DNA of 26,329 nucleotides from Pseudomonadota bacterium (GTDB lineage: Bacteria > Pseudomonadota > Gammaproteobacteria > Xanthomonadales > Xanthomonadaceae). The notes below the pieces were generated by a model that was not told the DNA's origin, searched no databases, and was given only the letters and a program-made list of their open reading frames with translations. The stretch covers positions 1 to 26,329 of the forward strand of contig JAEWFH010000123.1 of NCBI GenBank assembly GCA_023388955.1. The letters are read 5' to 3'. Both the position numbers and the translations under genes were made by a program. Positions 7,369-15,418 of this stretch are shown here, piece after piece (the first letter of the stretch is position 1; every line of letters begins with the position of its first letter).

Positions 7369-7400
7369 ATCCGGTCAGCAAGACGCAGGACAAAACGCAG

Positions 7401-7425
7401 AAAAGGGGCCGCAGGGCCCCTTTTT
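7401..7425. terminator. Strong bidirectional terminator between tRNA-Pro and dxs
   Basis: AAAAGGGGCC (7401-7410) pairs perfectly with GGCCCCTTTT (7415-7424) around a 4-base GCAG loop, followed by another T. The A-run on the left gives a T-run on the other strand, so it can stop both tRNA-Pro and the convergent dxs transcript. A second small hairpin, CCCCAG/CTGGGG (7453-7467), lies between it and the dxs stop. Confidence 0.9.
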
Positions 7426-7494
7426 AGTATCCGCGCGGCCCGCGCGGTCTGTCCCCAGTCCCTGGGGTATATGGCCGCAGGCGCGCGTCTCCCG

Positions 7495-9414
7495 TCAGGA
7501 CGCCGCGTTCTGCCTCGGCGCCGTGCCCAGCGTCGGCCAGCGCGCCAGGATCGCCGCGCGGATCCCGTCCACGTCCAGCCCGGCCTCGGCCAGAAGCTGC
7601 TCGCGGCTGCCGTGGTGCTGGAAGGCATCCGGCAGGCCCAGGTGCAGCACCGGCACGCACACGCCCTCGGCGGCCAGCAGTTCGGCCACGCCCGAGCCCG
7701 CGCCACCGGCAACGACGTTGTCCTCCAGGGTCACCAGACCCTCGTGGCTGGCGGCCAGTTCCAGCACCAGCCCGCGGTCCAGCGGCTTGACGAAGCGCAT
7801 GTTGGCGACCGTCAGGCCCAGTTCCGCGGCGACCTGTTCGGCGGCGGCCAGCGGGGCGCCGAAGGCGAGCAGGGCGACGCCGGCGCCGCGGGCGCGGACC
7901 TCGCCCTTGCCGATCGGCAGGGTTTCCAGGCCCGGCTCCACCGGCAGGCCGGGGCCGGTGCCGCGCGGGTAGCGGACCGCCGCCGGGCCAGCGTGGCGCA
8001 GGGCGGTGCTCAGCAGCTTGCGGCACTCGGGTTCGTCGGCCGGTGCCATCACCACCATGTTGGGGACGCAGCGCAGGTAGCTCAGGTCCAGGTTGCCGGC
8101 GTGGGTGGCGCCGTCCGGGCCGACCACGCCGCCGCGGTCGATCGCGAACAGCACGTCCAGGTCCTGGATCGCCACGTCGTGCACCAGCTGGTCGTAGGCG
8201 CGCTGCAGGAAGGTGGAGTAGATCGCCACCACCGGCTTGGCGCCCTCGCAGGCCATCCCGGCGGCGAGGGTGACCGCGTGCTGCTCGGCGATGGCGACGT
8301 CGAAGTAGCGCTCCGGGTACTCCTTGCTGAAGCGCACCAGGCCCGAGCCTTCGCGCATCGCCGGGGTGATCCCCATCAGCCGCGGCTCGGCGGCCGCCAT
8401 GTCGCACAGCCAGTCGCCGAACACGTCGGTGTAGGTCAGCTTCTTCGCGCCCGGCGTGCTGACCATGCCCTGGACCGGGTCGAACGGGCTGACCGCGTGG
8501 TAGCCGATCTGGTCGCCCTCGGCCAGTTCGTAGCCCTTGCCCTTGGTGGTGATGATGTGCAGCAGCTGCGGGCCCTTCATGCCCTTGAGCGTGCGCAGGG
8601 TCGACACCAGCGCGTCCATGTCGTGGCCGTCGATCGGGCCGGTGTAGTGGAAGCCCAGCTCCTCGAACACGCTGGAAGGCACGAACATGCCCTTCCACTG
8701 CTCTTCCCAGCGCTTGACGAAGCGCGCCGGCGCACCGTGCTTGTCGCCCAGGAGCTTCTTGCCGCCCTCGCGGATCGCATTGAGGGTGCTGCTGCCCGAG
8801 AGCCGGCCGAGCATGCGGGTCACGCCGCCGACGTTCTCGGAGATCGACATCTGGTTGTCGTTGAGGATCACCAGCAGGTCGGGTTCCGCGCGCCCGGGCT
8901 CCTCGCCCAGGCCGCCGCCGTGCGCGAGCGCCTCGAAGGCCATGCCGGCGGTCATCGCACCGTCGCCGATCACCGCCACCACCTTGCGTTCGTCACCGGT
9001 GGCCTGCAGCGCCAGGGCCATGCCCAGCGCGGCGGAGATGCTGGTGGAGCTGTGGCCGACCCCGAAGGTGTCGTACTCGGACTCCTCGCGCTTGGGGAAC
9101 GGCGCCACGCCGTCCTTGCGCTTGACGGTGTGGATGGTGTCGCGGCGACCGGTGAGGATCTTGTGCGGGTAGGTCTGGTGGCCCACGTCCCAGACCAGGC
9201 GGTCCTGCGGGGTGTCGTACAGCCAGTGCAGCGCCACCGTCAGCTCGATCACCCCCAGGCCCGCGCCGAAGTGCCCGCCGGACTGCGCGACCTGCTCGAT
9301 CAGGTAGCCGCGCAGCTCATCGGCGATCGCCGGCAGTTCCCCGGCAGGGAATGCGCGCAGGTCCGAAGGGACCTGGATGCGGGAAAGACGGGGGTAGCGC
9401 TGCGGGTCGATCAT
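7495..9414 (-). CDS. dxs: 1-deoxy-D-xylulose-5-phosphate synthase
   Basis: The 639-residue enzyme condenses pyruvate with glyceraldehyde 3-phosphate, the first step of the MEP isoprenoid pathway, using thiamine diphosphate. Visible features are His49 (SGGHFGAGLG), VGHQTYPHK (77-85), the ThDP motif GDGAMTAG...NDNQMS (150-190), and the transketolase catalytic Glu377 in AIAEQHAVT. A C-terminal transketolase domain completes a normal length. The start was set at ATG 9414 (MIDPQRYPRLSRI), the Xanthomonas-type N-terminus; the frame is open 57 bases further upstream without family similarity. The ribosome site is weak. It is the last gene of a five-gene minus-strand run and converges on the tRNA-Pro terminator. 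Confidence 0.97.
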   Translation of the reverse strand: MIDPQRYPRLSRIQVPSDLRAFPAGELPAIADELRGYLIEQVAQSGGHFGAGLGVIELTVALHWLYDTPQDRLVWDVGHQTYPHKILTGRRDTIHTVKRKDGVAPFPKREESEYDTFGVGHSSTSISAALGMALALQATGDERKVVAVIGDGAMTAGMAFEALAHGGGLGEEPGRAEPDLLVILNDNQMSISENVGGVTRMLGRLSGSSTLNAIREGGKKLLGDKHGAPARFVKRWEEQWKGMFVPSSVFEELGFHYTGPIDGHDMDALVSTLRTLKGMKGPQLLHIITTKGKGYELAEGDQIGYHAVSPFDPVQGMVSTPGAKKLTYTDVFGDWLCDMAAAEPRLMGITPAMREGSGLVRFSKEYPERYFDVAIAEQHAVTLAAGMACEGAKPVVAIYSTFLQRAYDQLVHDVAIQDLDVLFAIDRGGVVGPDGATHAGNLDLSYLRCVPNMVVMAPADEPECRKLLSTALRHAGPAAVRYPRGTGPGLPVEPGLETLPIGKGEVRARGAGVALLAFGAPLAAAEQVAAELGLTVANMRFVKPLDRGLVLELAASHEGLVTLEDNVVAGGAGSGVAELLAAEGVCVPVLHLGLPDAFQHHGSREQLLAEAGLDVDGIRAAILARWPTLGTAPRQNAAS

Positions 9415-9477
9415 CAATACGGAACCGGACGGCAAGTGGGCCATTGTCCCGCTGCCGAACGGGGGGGGCAAGGCGGC

Positions 9478-10572
9478 TCAGCGGCCGCGCAGGCGTCCGA
9501 ACAGCCCCTGGCGTGGTGCGGGCGCCGCCGGCTCGTCGACTTGCTCGGGCCGTGCGAAGCCGGTGGCCAGGTTGGCGTTGACGAACTCGACCACTTCCGC
9601 GGCGGGAACCCCGCTGGCGGCCGCGACCTCGTCCAGTGTGGCCGGGCCGCGCATCATCACCGTGGCGATGCGGAAATGGCGGGGGAATTCACGCTCCGTC
9701 TGCGGCCACTTCAGCAACTGGTAGCGGGCGCCAGGGTCGAAGCCGGGGAGAAGTTCGCCCTTGCCCGCCTGCAGGCCGGCGAACCAGAGCAGGCGCGACA
9801 GCGGCTGGGCCGGGCCCGCGGCCCCGGCGCGGGCCTCCCAGTCCTCCGGTTCGGAGCCGAGCCCGTCGGCGCTGAACTCGGCCGCGGCCAAGCCCGCCAG
9901 CGGCTTGAGCAGGGCCGGGCCGTGGTACTGCTGCGTGACCGGATCGACCAGCACTTCGACGTCGCCGTCGCGGAGCGCAAAACGGTGTCCCGGGCCGCCC
10001 GCCGCCAGCCAGTCCAGCAAGGAACGCGGGCGGTCGGGGGCGGGCGCCGGCGCGGACTCCGCCGGCTCGAGCGTGGGCGCGGCGGGCAGCACCTGGCCTG
10101 CCGCGGTGCTGGCCGGCTCCGCGGGGTCGCCGAACTCCTCGGTGGCCGGGGCGGCGCTGCCGAACACGCCTGGCGCCGCCTGCTCCTCGTTGGCCGGCAG
10201 GGTCCGCTCCTCGGGGAGCTGGTCCATGGCTTCCGGGGCCGGTGTCTGGCCGGCCGGCAGGGCGTGTGGCCCCGGCGCGATCTGCCGCAGCACCGAGGCC
10301 AGGATCGCGGCATCGGCGGGCTGCGGCAGGTGGAAGTCGGCCTGCGTGCGTGGCGCCACCGTCAGGCCGATGACCTGCTTGCCGTCGGCGTGCAGCCGCA
10401 GCCAGCTCATCGGCCCGTACATGCTGTCCATGTCGACGATGACATGGCTGGCCTCCTGGTCGCCGACCAGCGCCCAGGCGTTGCCGGCGAGTGCGTTGGC
10501 CTCGGCGAAGGTCGACTCGAGCTTCGTGCGGGTCGACTGGTCCATGCCTGTCAGGCCAAGCTTCAGGGGCAT
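9478..10572 (-). CDS. Unrecognised 364-residue protein, receiver-like N-terminus and helical C-terminus
   Basis: I do not recognise a named family. Three parts can be seen. Residues about 1-110 (PLKLGLTGMDQ...VIVDMDSMYGP...LPQPADAAILASVLRQI) resemble a degenerate response-regulator receiver fold by pattern. Residues about 115-190 are a Pro/Ala/Glu-rich linker. The C-terminal half contains FALRDGDVEVLVDPVTQQY and ends in a probable helix-turn-helix or winged-helix segment (LDEVAAASGVPAAEVVEFVNANLATGFA) and a basic tail GLFGRLRGR. No signal peptide or membrane segment is seen. ATG 10572 was chosen over a TTG 18 bases upstream. It lies 63 bases from dxs and 73 from the HNH gene, probably co-transcribed. 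Function unknown; a regulatory or scaffold protein is a guess. Confidence 0.8.
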   Translation of the reverse strand: MPLKLGLTGMDQSTRTKLESTFAEANALAGNAWALVGDQEASHVIVDMDSMYGPMSWLRLHADGKQVIGLTVAPRTQADFHLPQPADAAILASVLRQIAPGPHALPAGQTPAPEAMDQLPEERTLPANEEQAAPGVFGSAAPATEEFGDPAEPASTAAGQVLPAAPTLEPAESAPAPAPDRPRSLLDWLAAGGPGHRFALRDGDVEVLVDPVTQQYHGPALLKPLAGLAAAEFSADGLGSEPEDWEARAGAAGPAQPLSRLLWFAGLQAGKGELLPGFDPGARYQLLKWPQTEREFPRHFRIATVMMRGPATLDEVAAASGVPAAEVVEFVNANLATGFARPEQVDEPAAPAPRQGLFGRLRGR

Positions 10573-10645
10573 CGCCGGTTCCGGTTGCAAGTGATCACGG
10601 CAGTGTTGCGGACCACGTGAACGGCGTCAAACGATTGCGTCGCAA

Positions 10646-11323
10646 TCACACCGCGATCCGCGCATCGCGCGGCAGCTGTGCCTTCAGGAAGGCCATCTGG
10701 TCGGCCAGGATGTTGCGGTTCGACAGGATCAGGTGCTCGATCCAGCTGGGCCGATAGGGCACGGCCAGCAGCGGCATGCCCGCCTGTTGCGGGGTGCGGC
10801 TGCCCTTCCGGGAGTTGCATGCGAAGCAGGCGCTGACCACGTTCTCCCAGCAGTCGCGGCCGCCGCGCGAGACCGGCATCACGTGGTCGCGGGTCAACTG
10901 CGGACGGTTGAAGCGGTGCCCGCAATACAGGCACAGGTGGGCATCGCGCGCGAACAGCGCCGGGTTGCTGAGCGCCGGGGTGGGGTCGAGGGCCTTGCCA
11001 CGGGCCTGGCCGCGGCTGGCGACGATGGGGTGCAGCTCCAGCAGGCTGCGCCGGCCGCTCCAGCGGTTGGTGCCGCCATGCACCAGCAGGCACGGATCGC
11101 CGAGGGTCCAGGCGACCGCATCGCGGGCGTACAGGCAGGCCGCGTGCTGCCAGCCGATCCAGTCCAGCGCCCGGCCGTGGGCGTCCAGGGAGAGCAGGCG
11201 GACGGCATCCAGCGGGCGTCGGGGCGGGGAGGCGCCAGGGGCGCCGGCCGAGTGGAGGATCGTCCCCGGCGGCGTGTTGCCGCCGGAGACAGCCGGGTCA
11301 AGCATCGCCGGGGCAGTCTCCAT
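10646..11323 (-). CDS. HNH endonuclease family protein
   Basis: This 225-residue protein carries a complete HNH/beta-beta-alpha-metal nuclease motif: a zinc-binding CLYC (Cys131, Cys134), then DHVMPVSRGG with Asp146 and His147, Asn161 (ENVV), and the second pair CFAC (Cys166, Cys169) followed by NSRKGSRTP. The N-terminal 120 residues (RLLSLDAHGRALDWIGWQHAACLYARDAVAW) match a conserved extension seen in chromosomal HNH proteins of Xanthomonas and Pseudomonas. It sits among metabolic genes with no phage or restriction partner, so it is probably a core gene of unknown role. The start could be ATG 11323 or ATG 11305. Confidence 0.88.
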   Translation of the reverse strand: METAPAMLDPAVSGGNTPPGTILHSAGAPGASPPRRPLDAVRLLSLDAHGRALDWIGWQHAACLYARDAVAWTLGDPCLLVHGGTNRWSGRRSLLELHPIVASRGQARGKALDPTPALSNPALFARDAHLCLYCGHRFNRPQLTRDHVMPVSRGGRDCWENVVSACFACNSRKGSRTPQQAGMPLLAVPYRPSWIEHLILSNRNILADQMAFLKAQLPRDARIAV

Positions 11324-11365
11324 GTCGCCCGAGCTTACAACCAGATTGTTGCGGCAGGGAAACCG

Positions 11366-13159
11366 TCAGGCGTCGAAATCCGCCTCGTCTAGTCCCATCA
11401 GCGAAGCCGCTCCGCTGCGGATGGCCGCCGCGTGGGTGCGGGTACGCGGCAGGATGCGCTCGAAGTAGAAGCGGGCGGTTTCACGCTTGCCGGCCTTGAA
11501 GCCCTCCGGCTGGCCGGAAGCCACGGCGGCCGCGGCCATGCGTGCCCACCAGTAGGCCAGGGTCACGTAGCCGCTGTACATCAGGTAGTCATACGCCGCC
11601 GCGCCGACCTCCTCCGGGTTGCCGGCGGCGGCCCTGGCGATGGCGACGGTCAGCTCTTCCCACTCCCTGGCGGTGGTCGCGAGCGTGGCGACCATCGGGC
11701 CGAGCGCCTCGTTGCCGCCGTTCTCCTCGCAGAAGCCGCGGATCATCCCGCCCAGGACCTTGAGCCCGGCGCCTTCGAGCTTGAGGATCTTGCGGCCGAC
11801 CAGGTCGAGTGCCTGGATGCCGGTGGTGCCCTCGTACAGGGTGGTGATGCGGGCATCGCGCGCGAGCTGTTCCATGCCGTGCTCGGCGATGTAGCCATGG
11901 CCGCCGAAGCACTGCAGGGCGTTGTAGGTGCACTCGATGCCCCACTCGGTCAGGCACGCCTTGACGATCGGGGTCATGAAGTCGACCAGCGCCAGCGCGC
12001 GTTCGCGCTCGGCCGGGTCGGTGGCGCCCTCGGCGGTGTCGATCATCAGCCCGGCGTGGTAGGCCATGGTGCGGCTGCCTTCGACCAGGGCCTTGCAGGT
12101 CAGCAGCATCCGGCGCACGTCCGGGTGGACGATGATCGGGTCGGCCGGCTTCTCCGGCAGCTTCGGGCCCGACAGCGAGCGCGACTGCAGGCGCTCGCGC
12201 GCATAGGCCAGCGCGTTCTGCAGCGCCCGCTCCGACAGTCCCAGCCCCTGCAGGCCGACGGCGAGGCGCGCGGCATTCATCATGGTGAACATGTGCGACA
12301 TGCCCTTGTGGGGCTGGCCGACGAGGTAGCCCTCGGCGCCGTCGAAGTTCATCACGCAGGTGGCCGAGCCGTGGATGCCCATCTTGTGCTCGAGCGAGCC
12401 GCAGGCCACCGCGTTGCGCTCGCCGACGTTGCCGTCGCGGTCGACCTTGAACTTGGGCACCGCGAACAGCGAGATGCCCTTGCTGCCCGCCGGGGCGTCC
12501 GGCAGGCGCGCCAGCACCAGGTGGACGATGTTGGACGCCATGTCGTGCTCGCCGGCGGTGATGAAGATCTTGGTGCCGGTGATCGCGTAGCGGCCGTCGC
12601 CGACCGGTTCGGCGCGGGTCTTGAGCAGGCCCAGGTCGGTGCCGCAGTGCGGCTCGGTCAGGCACATGGTGCCGGTCCACTCACCGGAGACCAGCGGCTT
12701 GAGGAAAACCTCGCGCTGCCAGTCCTCGCCGTGGTGGCGCAGGGCCTCGGTGGCACCGTGGCCGAGCAGCGGGAAGTTGCCCCAGGCCAGGTTGGCGCTG
12801 TCGATCATTTCCTTCTGGACGAAGCCGACTACGTGCGGCAGGCCCTGGCCACCGAAGTCCACCGGGGCGGTAAGGCCGGGCCAGCCGCCTTCCACGTACT
12901 GCTCGTAGGCCTGCCGGAAGCCGGTCGGGGTCCTGACCTCGCCGGTGGCGGTGTCGAGGGTGCAGCCTTCGCGGTCGCCGACCTCGTTGAGCGGTGCCAG
13001 CACCGTCTCGGCAAAGCGCGCGGCTTCCTCCAGCACGGCGTCCACCAGCTCGCGGCCGGTTTCCTCGTGGCCCAGCGCCGGCAGCACCCGGTCCATTCCC
13101 AGTACGTCGTACAGCGCGAACTGCATGTCGCGGATCGGGGCCTTGTAGCGGTTGCTCAT
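11366..13159 (-). CDS. Acyl-CoA dehydrogenase, long DmdC-like type
   Basis: The 597-residue flavoprotein oxidises acyl-CoA to the 2-enoyl-CoA. It has the N-terminal helical domain, the FAD-contacting segment MCLTEPHCGTDLG (165-177), ITGTKIFITAGEHD (193-206), and the catalytic Glu443 in TTLYEGTTGIQ. The extended C-terminus of about 150 residues marks the subfamily that includes FadE-like enzymes and 3-methylmercaptopropionyl-CoA dehydrogenase (DmdC). The substrate cannot be read from the sequence; medium or long fatty acyl-CoA is likely in Xanthomonadales. AGAGGA lies just before ATG 13159, so the start is firm. It starts 24 bases after the upstream lipoprotein gene. Acyl-CoA dehydrogenases pass electrons to electron transfer flavoprotein. 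Confidence 0.93.
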   Translation of the reverse strand: MSNRYKAPIRDMQFALYDVLGMDRVLPALGHEETGRELVDAVLEEAARFAETVLAPLNEVGDREGCTLDTATGEVRTPTGFRQAYEQYVEGGWPGLTAPVDFGGQGLPHVVGFVQKEMIDSANLAWGNFPLLGHGATEALRHHGEDWQREVFLKPLVSGEWTGTMCLTEPHCGTDLGLLKTRAEPVGDGRYAITGTKIFITAGEHDMASNIVHLVLARLPDAPAGSKGISLFAVPKFKVDRDGNVGERNAVACGSLEHKMGIHGSATCVMNFDGAEGYLVGQPHKGMSHMFTMMNAARLAVGLQGLGLSERALQNALAYARERLQSRSLSGPKLPEKPADPIIVHPDVRRMLLTCKALVEGSRTMAYHAGLMIDTAEGATDPAERERALALVDFMTPIVKACLTEWGIECTYNALQCFGGHGYIAEHGMEQLARDARITTLYEGTTGIQALDLVGRKILKLEGAGLKVLGGMIRGFCEENGGNEALGPMVATLATTAREWEELTVAIARAAAGNPEEVGAAAYDYLMYSGYVTLAYWWARMAAAAVASGQPEGFKAGKRETARFYFERILPRTRTHAAAIRSGAASLMGLDEADFDA

Positions 13160-13183
13160 GTCGTCCTCTCGTATTGGTGTCGG

Positions 13184-13672
13184 TCAGCGCAGCACGCCGG
13201 GCAGCCCGGGGGCCGGGCTCAGCGCGCTGCGACGCGGGTCGGTCTCGAAACGGCGCTGCTTGCCTTCGTCGGGGGTCGCGGTGATCGGGCCCTGCAGCGT
13301 GTATTCGACGCTGCGGCCGGCGGCCAGCGCATCGGCGACGGCCAGCCGTGCGTTGGCGGACGGGGCCAGGGTGATCTCCGCCACGTCGGCGGATTCCCCG
13401 CCGATCAGCAGGCCGGGAGCGGCGCGAAGGGTGCCGGCGTCCTGCCCGGCTACGGTGAGCTGCAGTTCCACCTGGTCGAAGCGCATCGGGATGCTGCTGA
13501 AGTTCTGCAGCCGCAGCGTGACGTCCCAATGGCCATCGGCCTGGACGGCCAGCTGCTGGATGCGCGCGGCCGGATCGGACACGCGGCGCACGGGACCGCT
13601 GGCGCACGAGGCCACCAAAAACGCCGTGCAAAGGGCCAGGACCAACCACGCAACCGGGCGTGAAGGCTTCAT
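13184..13672 (-). CDS. LEA type 2 (WHy-domain) family lipoprotein
   Basis: This 162-residue protein has a lipoprotein signal peptide: basic start MKPSRPVAW, a hydrophobic core, and lipobox LVASC with Cys at residue 23. The mature part contains the LEA14/WHy pattern of alternating strands (WDVTLRLQNFSSIPMRFDQVELQLTVAGQDAG ... SVEYTLQG), a fold related to water-stress and hypersensitive-response proteins. Function in bacteria is poorly known; it probably sits on the inner face of the outer membrane. GGAG lies 7 bases before ATG 13672. It heads the minus-strand run that continues with the acyl-CoA dehydrogenase and is divergent from the catalase. Confidence 0.85.
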   Translation of the reverse strand: MKPSRPVAWLVLALCTAFLVASCASGPVRRVSDPAARIQQLAVQADGHWDVTLRLQNFSSIPMRFDQVELQLTVAGQDAGTLRAAPGLLIGGESADVAEITLAPSANARLAVADALAAGRSVEYTLQGPITATPDEGKQRRFETDPRRSALSPAPGLPGVLR

Positions 13673-13725
13673 CCGGGAACTCCGTTGGGGAGGGCGCCGC
13701 CAGCATACTACGGCGCATGGTGGCC

Positions 13726-13747
13726 GGGCGGGGGGGCGGGTCCCGGG
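13726..13747 (+). other. G-tract cluster upstream of the catalase gene
   Basis: GGG-C-G7-C-GGG-TCCC-GGG gives at least four G-tracts with one-base loops between the first ones, enough for an intramolecular G-quadruplex on the plus strand. It lies in the 193-base divergent region between the LEA lipoprotein and the catalase, about 120 bases before the catalase start. In very GC-rich DNA such runs can arise by chance. Confidence 0.45.
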
Positions 13748-13865
13748 CAGTGGACGCTGCTGTGGAGAAAGTGGGCGCGCCCCTTCACATTGCGGAAGCA
13801 TGTCGTTGACGCGGCCTTCACGCTTGCGGCGTTCCGGTAGCCGGACCTTTCCCGTGGGGTCGACC

Positions 13866-15359
13866 ATGAGCAAGCGCGGCGAGCTTCCTCCATCCACCAC
13901 CGGCGCGGGAGCTCCGGCACCCAGCGACCGTGATTCCCTGACCATCGGTCCGGACGGTCCGATCCTGCTCCACGACGTGCATTTCCTGGAGCAGATGGCG
14001 CACTTCAACCGCGAGAAGGTGCCCGAGCGCCAGCCACATGCGAAGGGCGCGGGTGCGTTCGGCACCTTCCGCACCACCGCGGACGTATCGAGGTACACGA
14101 AGGCGGCGCTGTTCCAGCCCGGCGCGGAAACCGAACTGCTGATCCGCTTCTCCACCGTCGCCGGCGAAATGGGCAGTCCGGATACCTGGCGCGACGTGCG
14201 CGGGTTCTCGCTGAAGTTCTATACCAGCGAAGGCAACTACGACCTGGTCGGCAACAACACGCCGATCTTCTTCGTGCGCGACCCGATGAAGTTCCCGCAC
14301 TTCATCCGCAGCCAGAAGCGCCTGCCGGACTCGGGTCTGCGCGACAACCACATGCAGTGGGACTTCTGGACCAGCAACCCGGAGTCCGCCCACCAGGTCA
14401 CCTACGTGATGGGCGTGCGCGGGCTGCCGCGCACCTGGCGGCACATGAACGGGTATGGCTCGCACACGTACCTGTGGGTCAACGCCGAGGGCGAGCGGTT
14501 CTGGGTCAAGTACCACTTCCACACCCGCCAGGGCATGGAGTTCTTCAGCAACCAGGAAGCCCAGGACATGGCCGGCCTGGACGCCGACTACCACCGCCGC
14601 GACCTGTTCGATGCGATCGCCCGCGGCGAGCATCCGCGCTGGAAGCTCAGCGTGCAGGTCATGCCCTACGAGGATGCAAAGACCTACCGCATCAACCCCT
14701 TCGACCTGACCAAGGTCTGGCCGCACGCCGACTACCCGCTGATCGAAGTGGGCGAGATGGTCCTGGACCGCAACCCGGAGAACTTCTTCGCGCAGATCGA
14801 ACAGGCCGCGTTCTCGCCGGGCAACACGGTGCCGGGGATCGGGTTGTCGCCGGACAAGATGCTGCAGGGTCGGGCCTTCGCCTACAACGACGCGCAGCGC
14901 AACCGGATCGGCACCAACTTCCACCAGTTGCCGGTCAACCAGCCGAAGGTGCCGGTCAACACCTACCTGTTCGACGGCCAGATGGCGTACCACCACAGTG
15001 GCGCCGCCCCGGTGCACGCACCCAACAGCGGCGGCCGGCCGTGGACCGGGTCGCCCGGAGCGGTCGACGATGGCTGGGAGGCGGATGGGCCGATGGTGCG
15101 CAGCGCCTACACCCTGCGCAAGGACGACGACGACTTCAGCCAGCCCGGTGCGCTGGTGCGCGAGGTGATGGACGACGCGCAGCGCCAGGCGCTGGTCGAG
15201 CAGGTCGCCGGCAGCCTGCTGGGCGGCGTGCACAGTCCGGTGCTGGAGCGTGCGTTCGAGTACTGGAAGAACATCGACCCGGACGTGGGCGCGCGGATCG
15301 AGGAGAAGGTGCGTGCCGGGGCCGCGGGGGAGCCGGCGGCGGGAATGGGCGAGAGCTGA
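13866..15359 (+). CDS. Monofunctional haem catalase (small-subunit, clade 3 type)
   Basis: The 497-residue enzyme dismutates hydrogen peroxide to water and oxygen. The catalytic His58 lies in ERQPHAKGAGAFG, the essential Asn (130/131) in VGNNTPIFFVRD, and the proximal haem ligand Tyr340 in GRAFAYNDAQRNRIG. RFSTVAGEMGSPDTWRDVRGFSLKFYT is the standard haem-pocket stretch. The length and lack of a C-terminal flavodoxin-like domain point to a small-subunit catalase. No signal peptide is seen, so it is probably cytoplasmic. The start ATG 13866 was chosen by family similarity; the frame is open far upstream. Regulation by OxyR would be usual, but I could not identify a site. A hairpin terminator follows. 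Confidence 0.95.
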   Translation: MSKRGELPPSTTGAGAPAPSDRDSLTIGPDGPILLHDVHFLEQMAHFNREKVPERQPHAKGAGAFGTFRTTADVSRYTKAALFQPGAETELLIRFSTVAGEMGSPDTWRDVRGFSLKFYTSEGNYDLVGNNTPIFFVRDPMKFPHFIRSQKRLPDSGLRDNHMQWDFWTSNPESAHQVTYVMGVRGLPRTWRHMNGYGSHTYLWVNAEGERFWVKYHFHTRQGMEFFSNQEAQDMAGLDADYHRRDLFDAIARGEHPRWKLSVQVMPYEDAKTYRINPFDLTKVWPHADYPLIEVGEMVLDRNPENFFAQIEQAAFSPGNTVPGIGLSPDKMLQGRAFAYNDAQRNRIGTNFHQLPVNQPKVPVNTYLFDGQMAYHHSGAAPVHAPNSGGRPWTGSPGAVDDGWEADGPMVRSAYTLRKDDDDFSQPGALVREVMDDAQRQALVEQVAGSLLGGVHSPVLERAFEYWKNIDPDVGARIEEKVRAGAAGEPAAGMGES

Positions 15360-15373
15360 CGGCCAGAAAGCAA

Positions 15374-15407
15374 AAGCCCCGCAGAGGCTGGAACCTTTGC
15401 GGGGCTT
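15374..15407. terminator. Hairpin between catalase and tRNA-Phe
   Basis: AAGCCCCGCA (15374-15383) pairs perfectly with TGCGGGGCTT (15398-15407), extended inward by four more pairs (one wobble) to a 6-base loop. The T-run is short. Its place between the ends of two convergent genes fits a shared terminator. Confidence 0.75.
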
Positions 15408-15418
15408 GCATTTGAAGA

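Noticed and set aside
7471..10620. A very long open frame on the plus strand opposite dxs and the unknown protein
   Set aside because: It is a GC-rich antisense shadow: the translation is low-complexity Arg/Gly/Ala/His without family motifs, while the minus strand carries a complete dxs.
10646..11323. HNH protein as part of a restriction or phage defence system
   Set aside because: No methyltransferase, helicase, toxin or phage gene is adjacent, and base composition matches the metabolic neighbours.
11432..13663. A long plus-strand open frame opposite the acyl-CoA dehydrogenase and the LEA lipoprotein
   Set aside because: Antisense shadow of high-GC coding DNA; the minus strand encodes a full flavoenzyme with its catalytic Glu and a good ribosome site.
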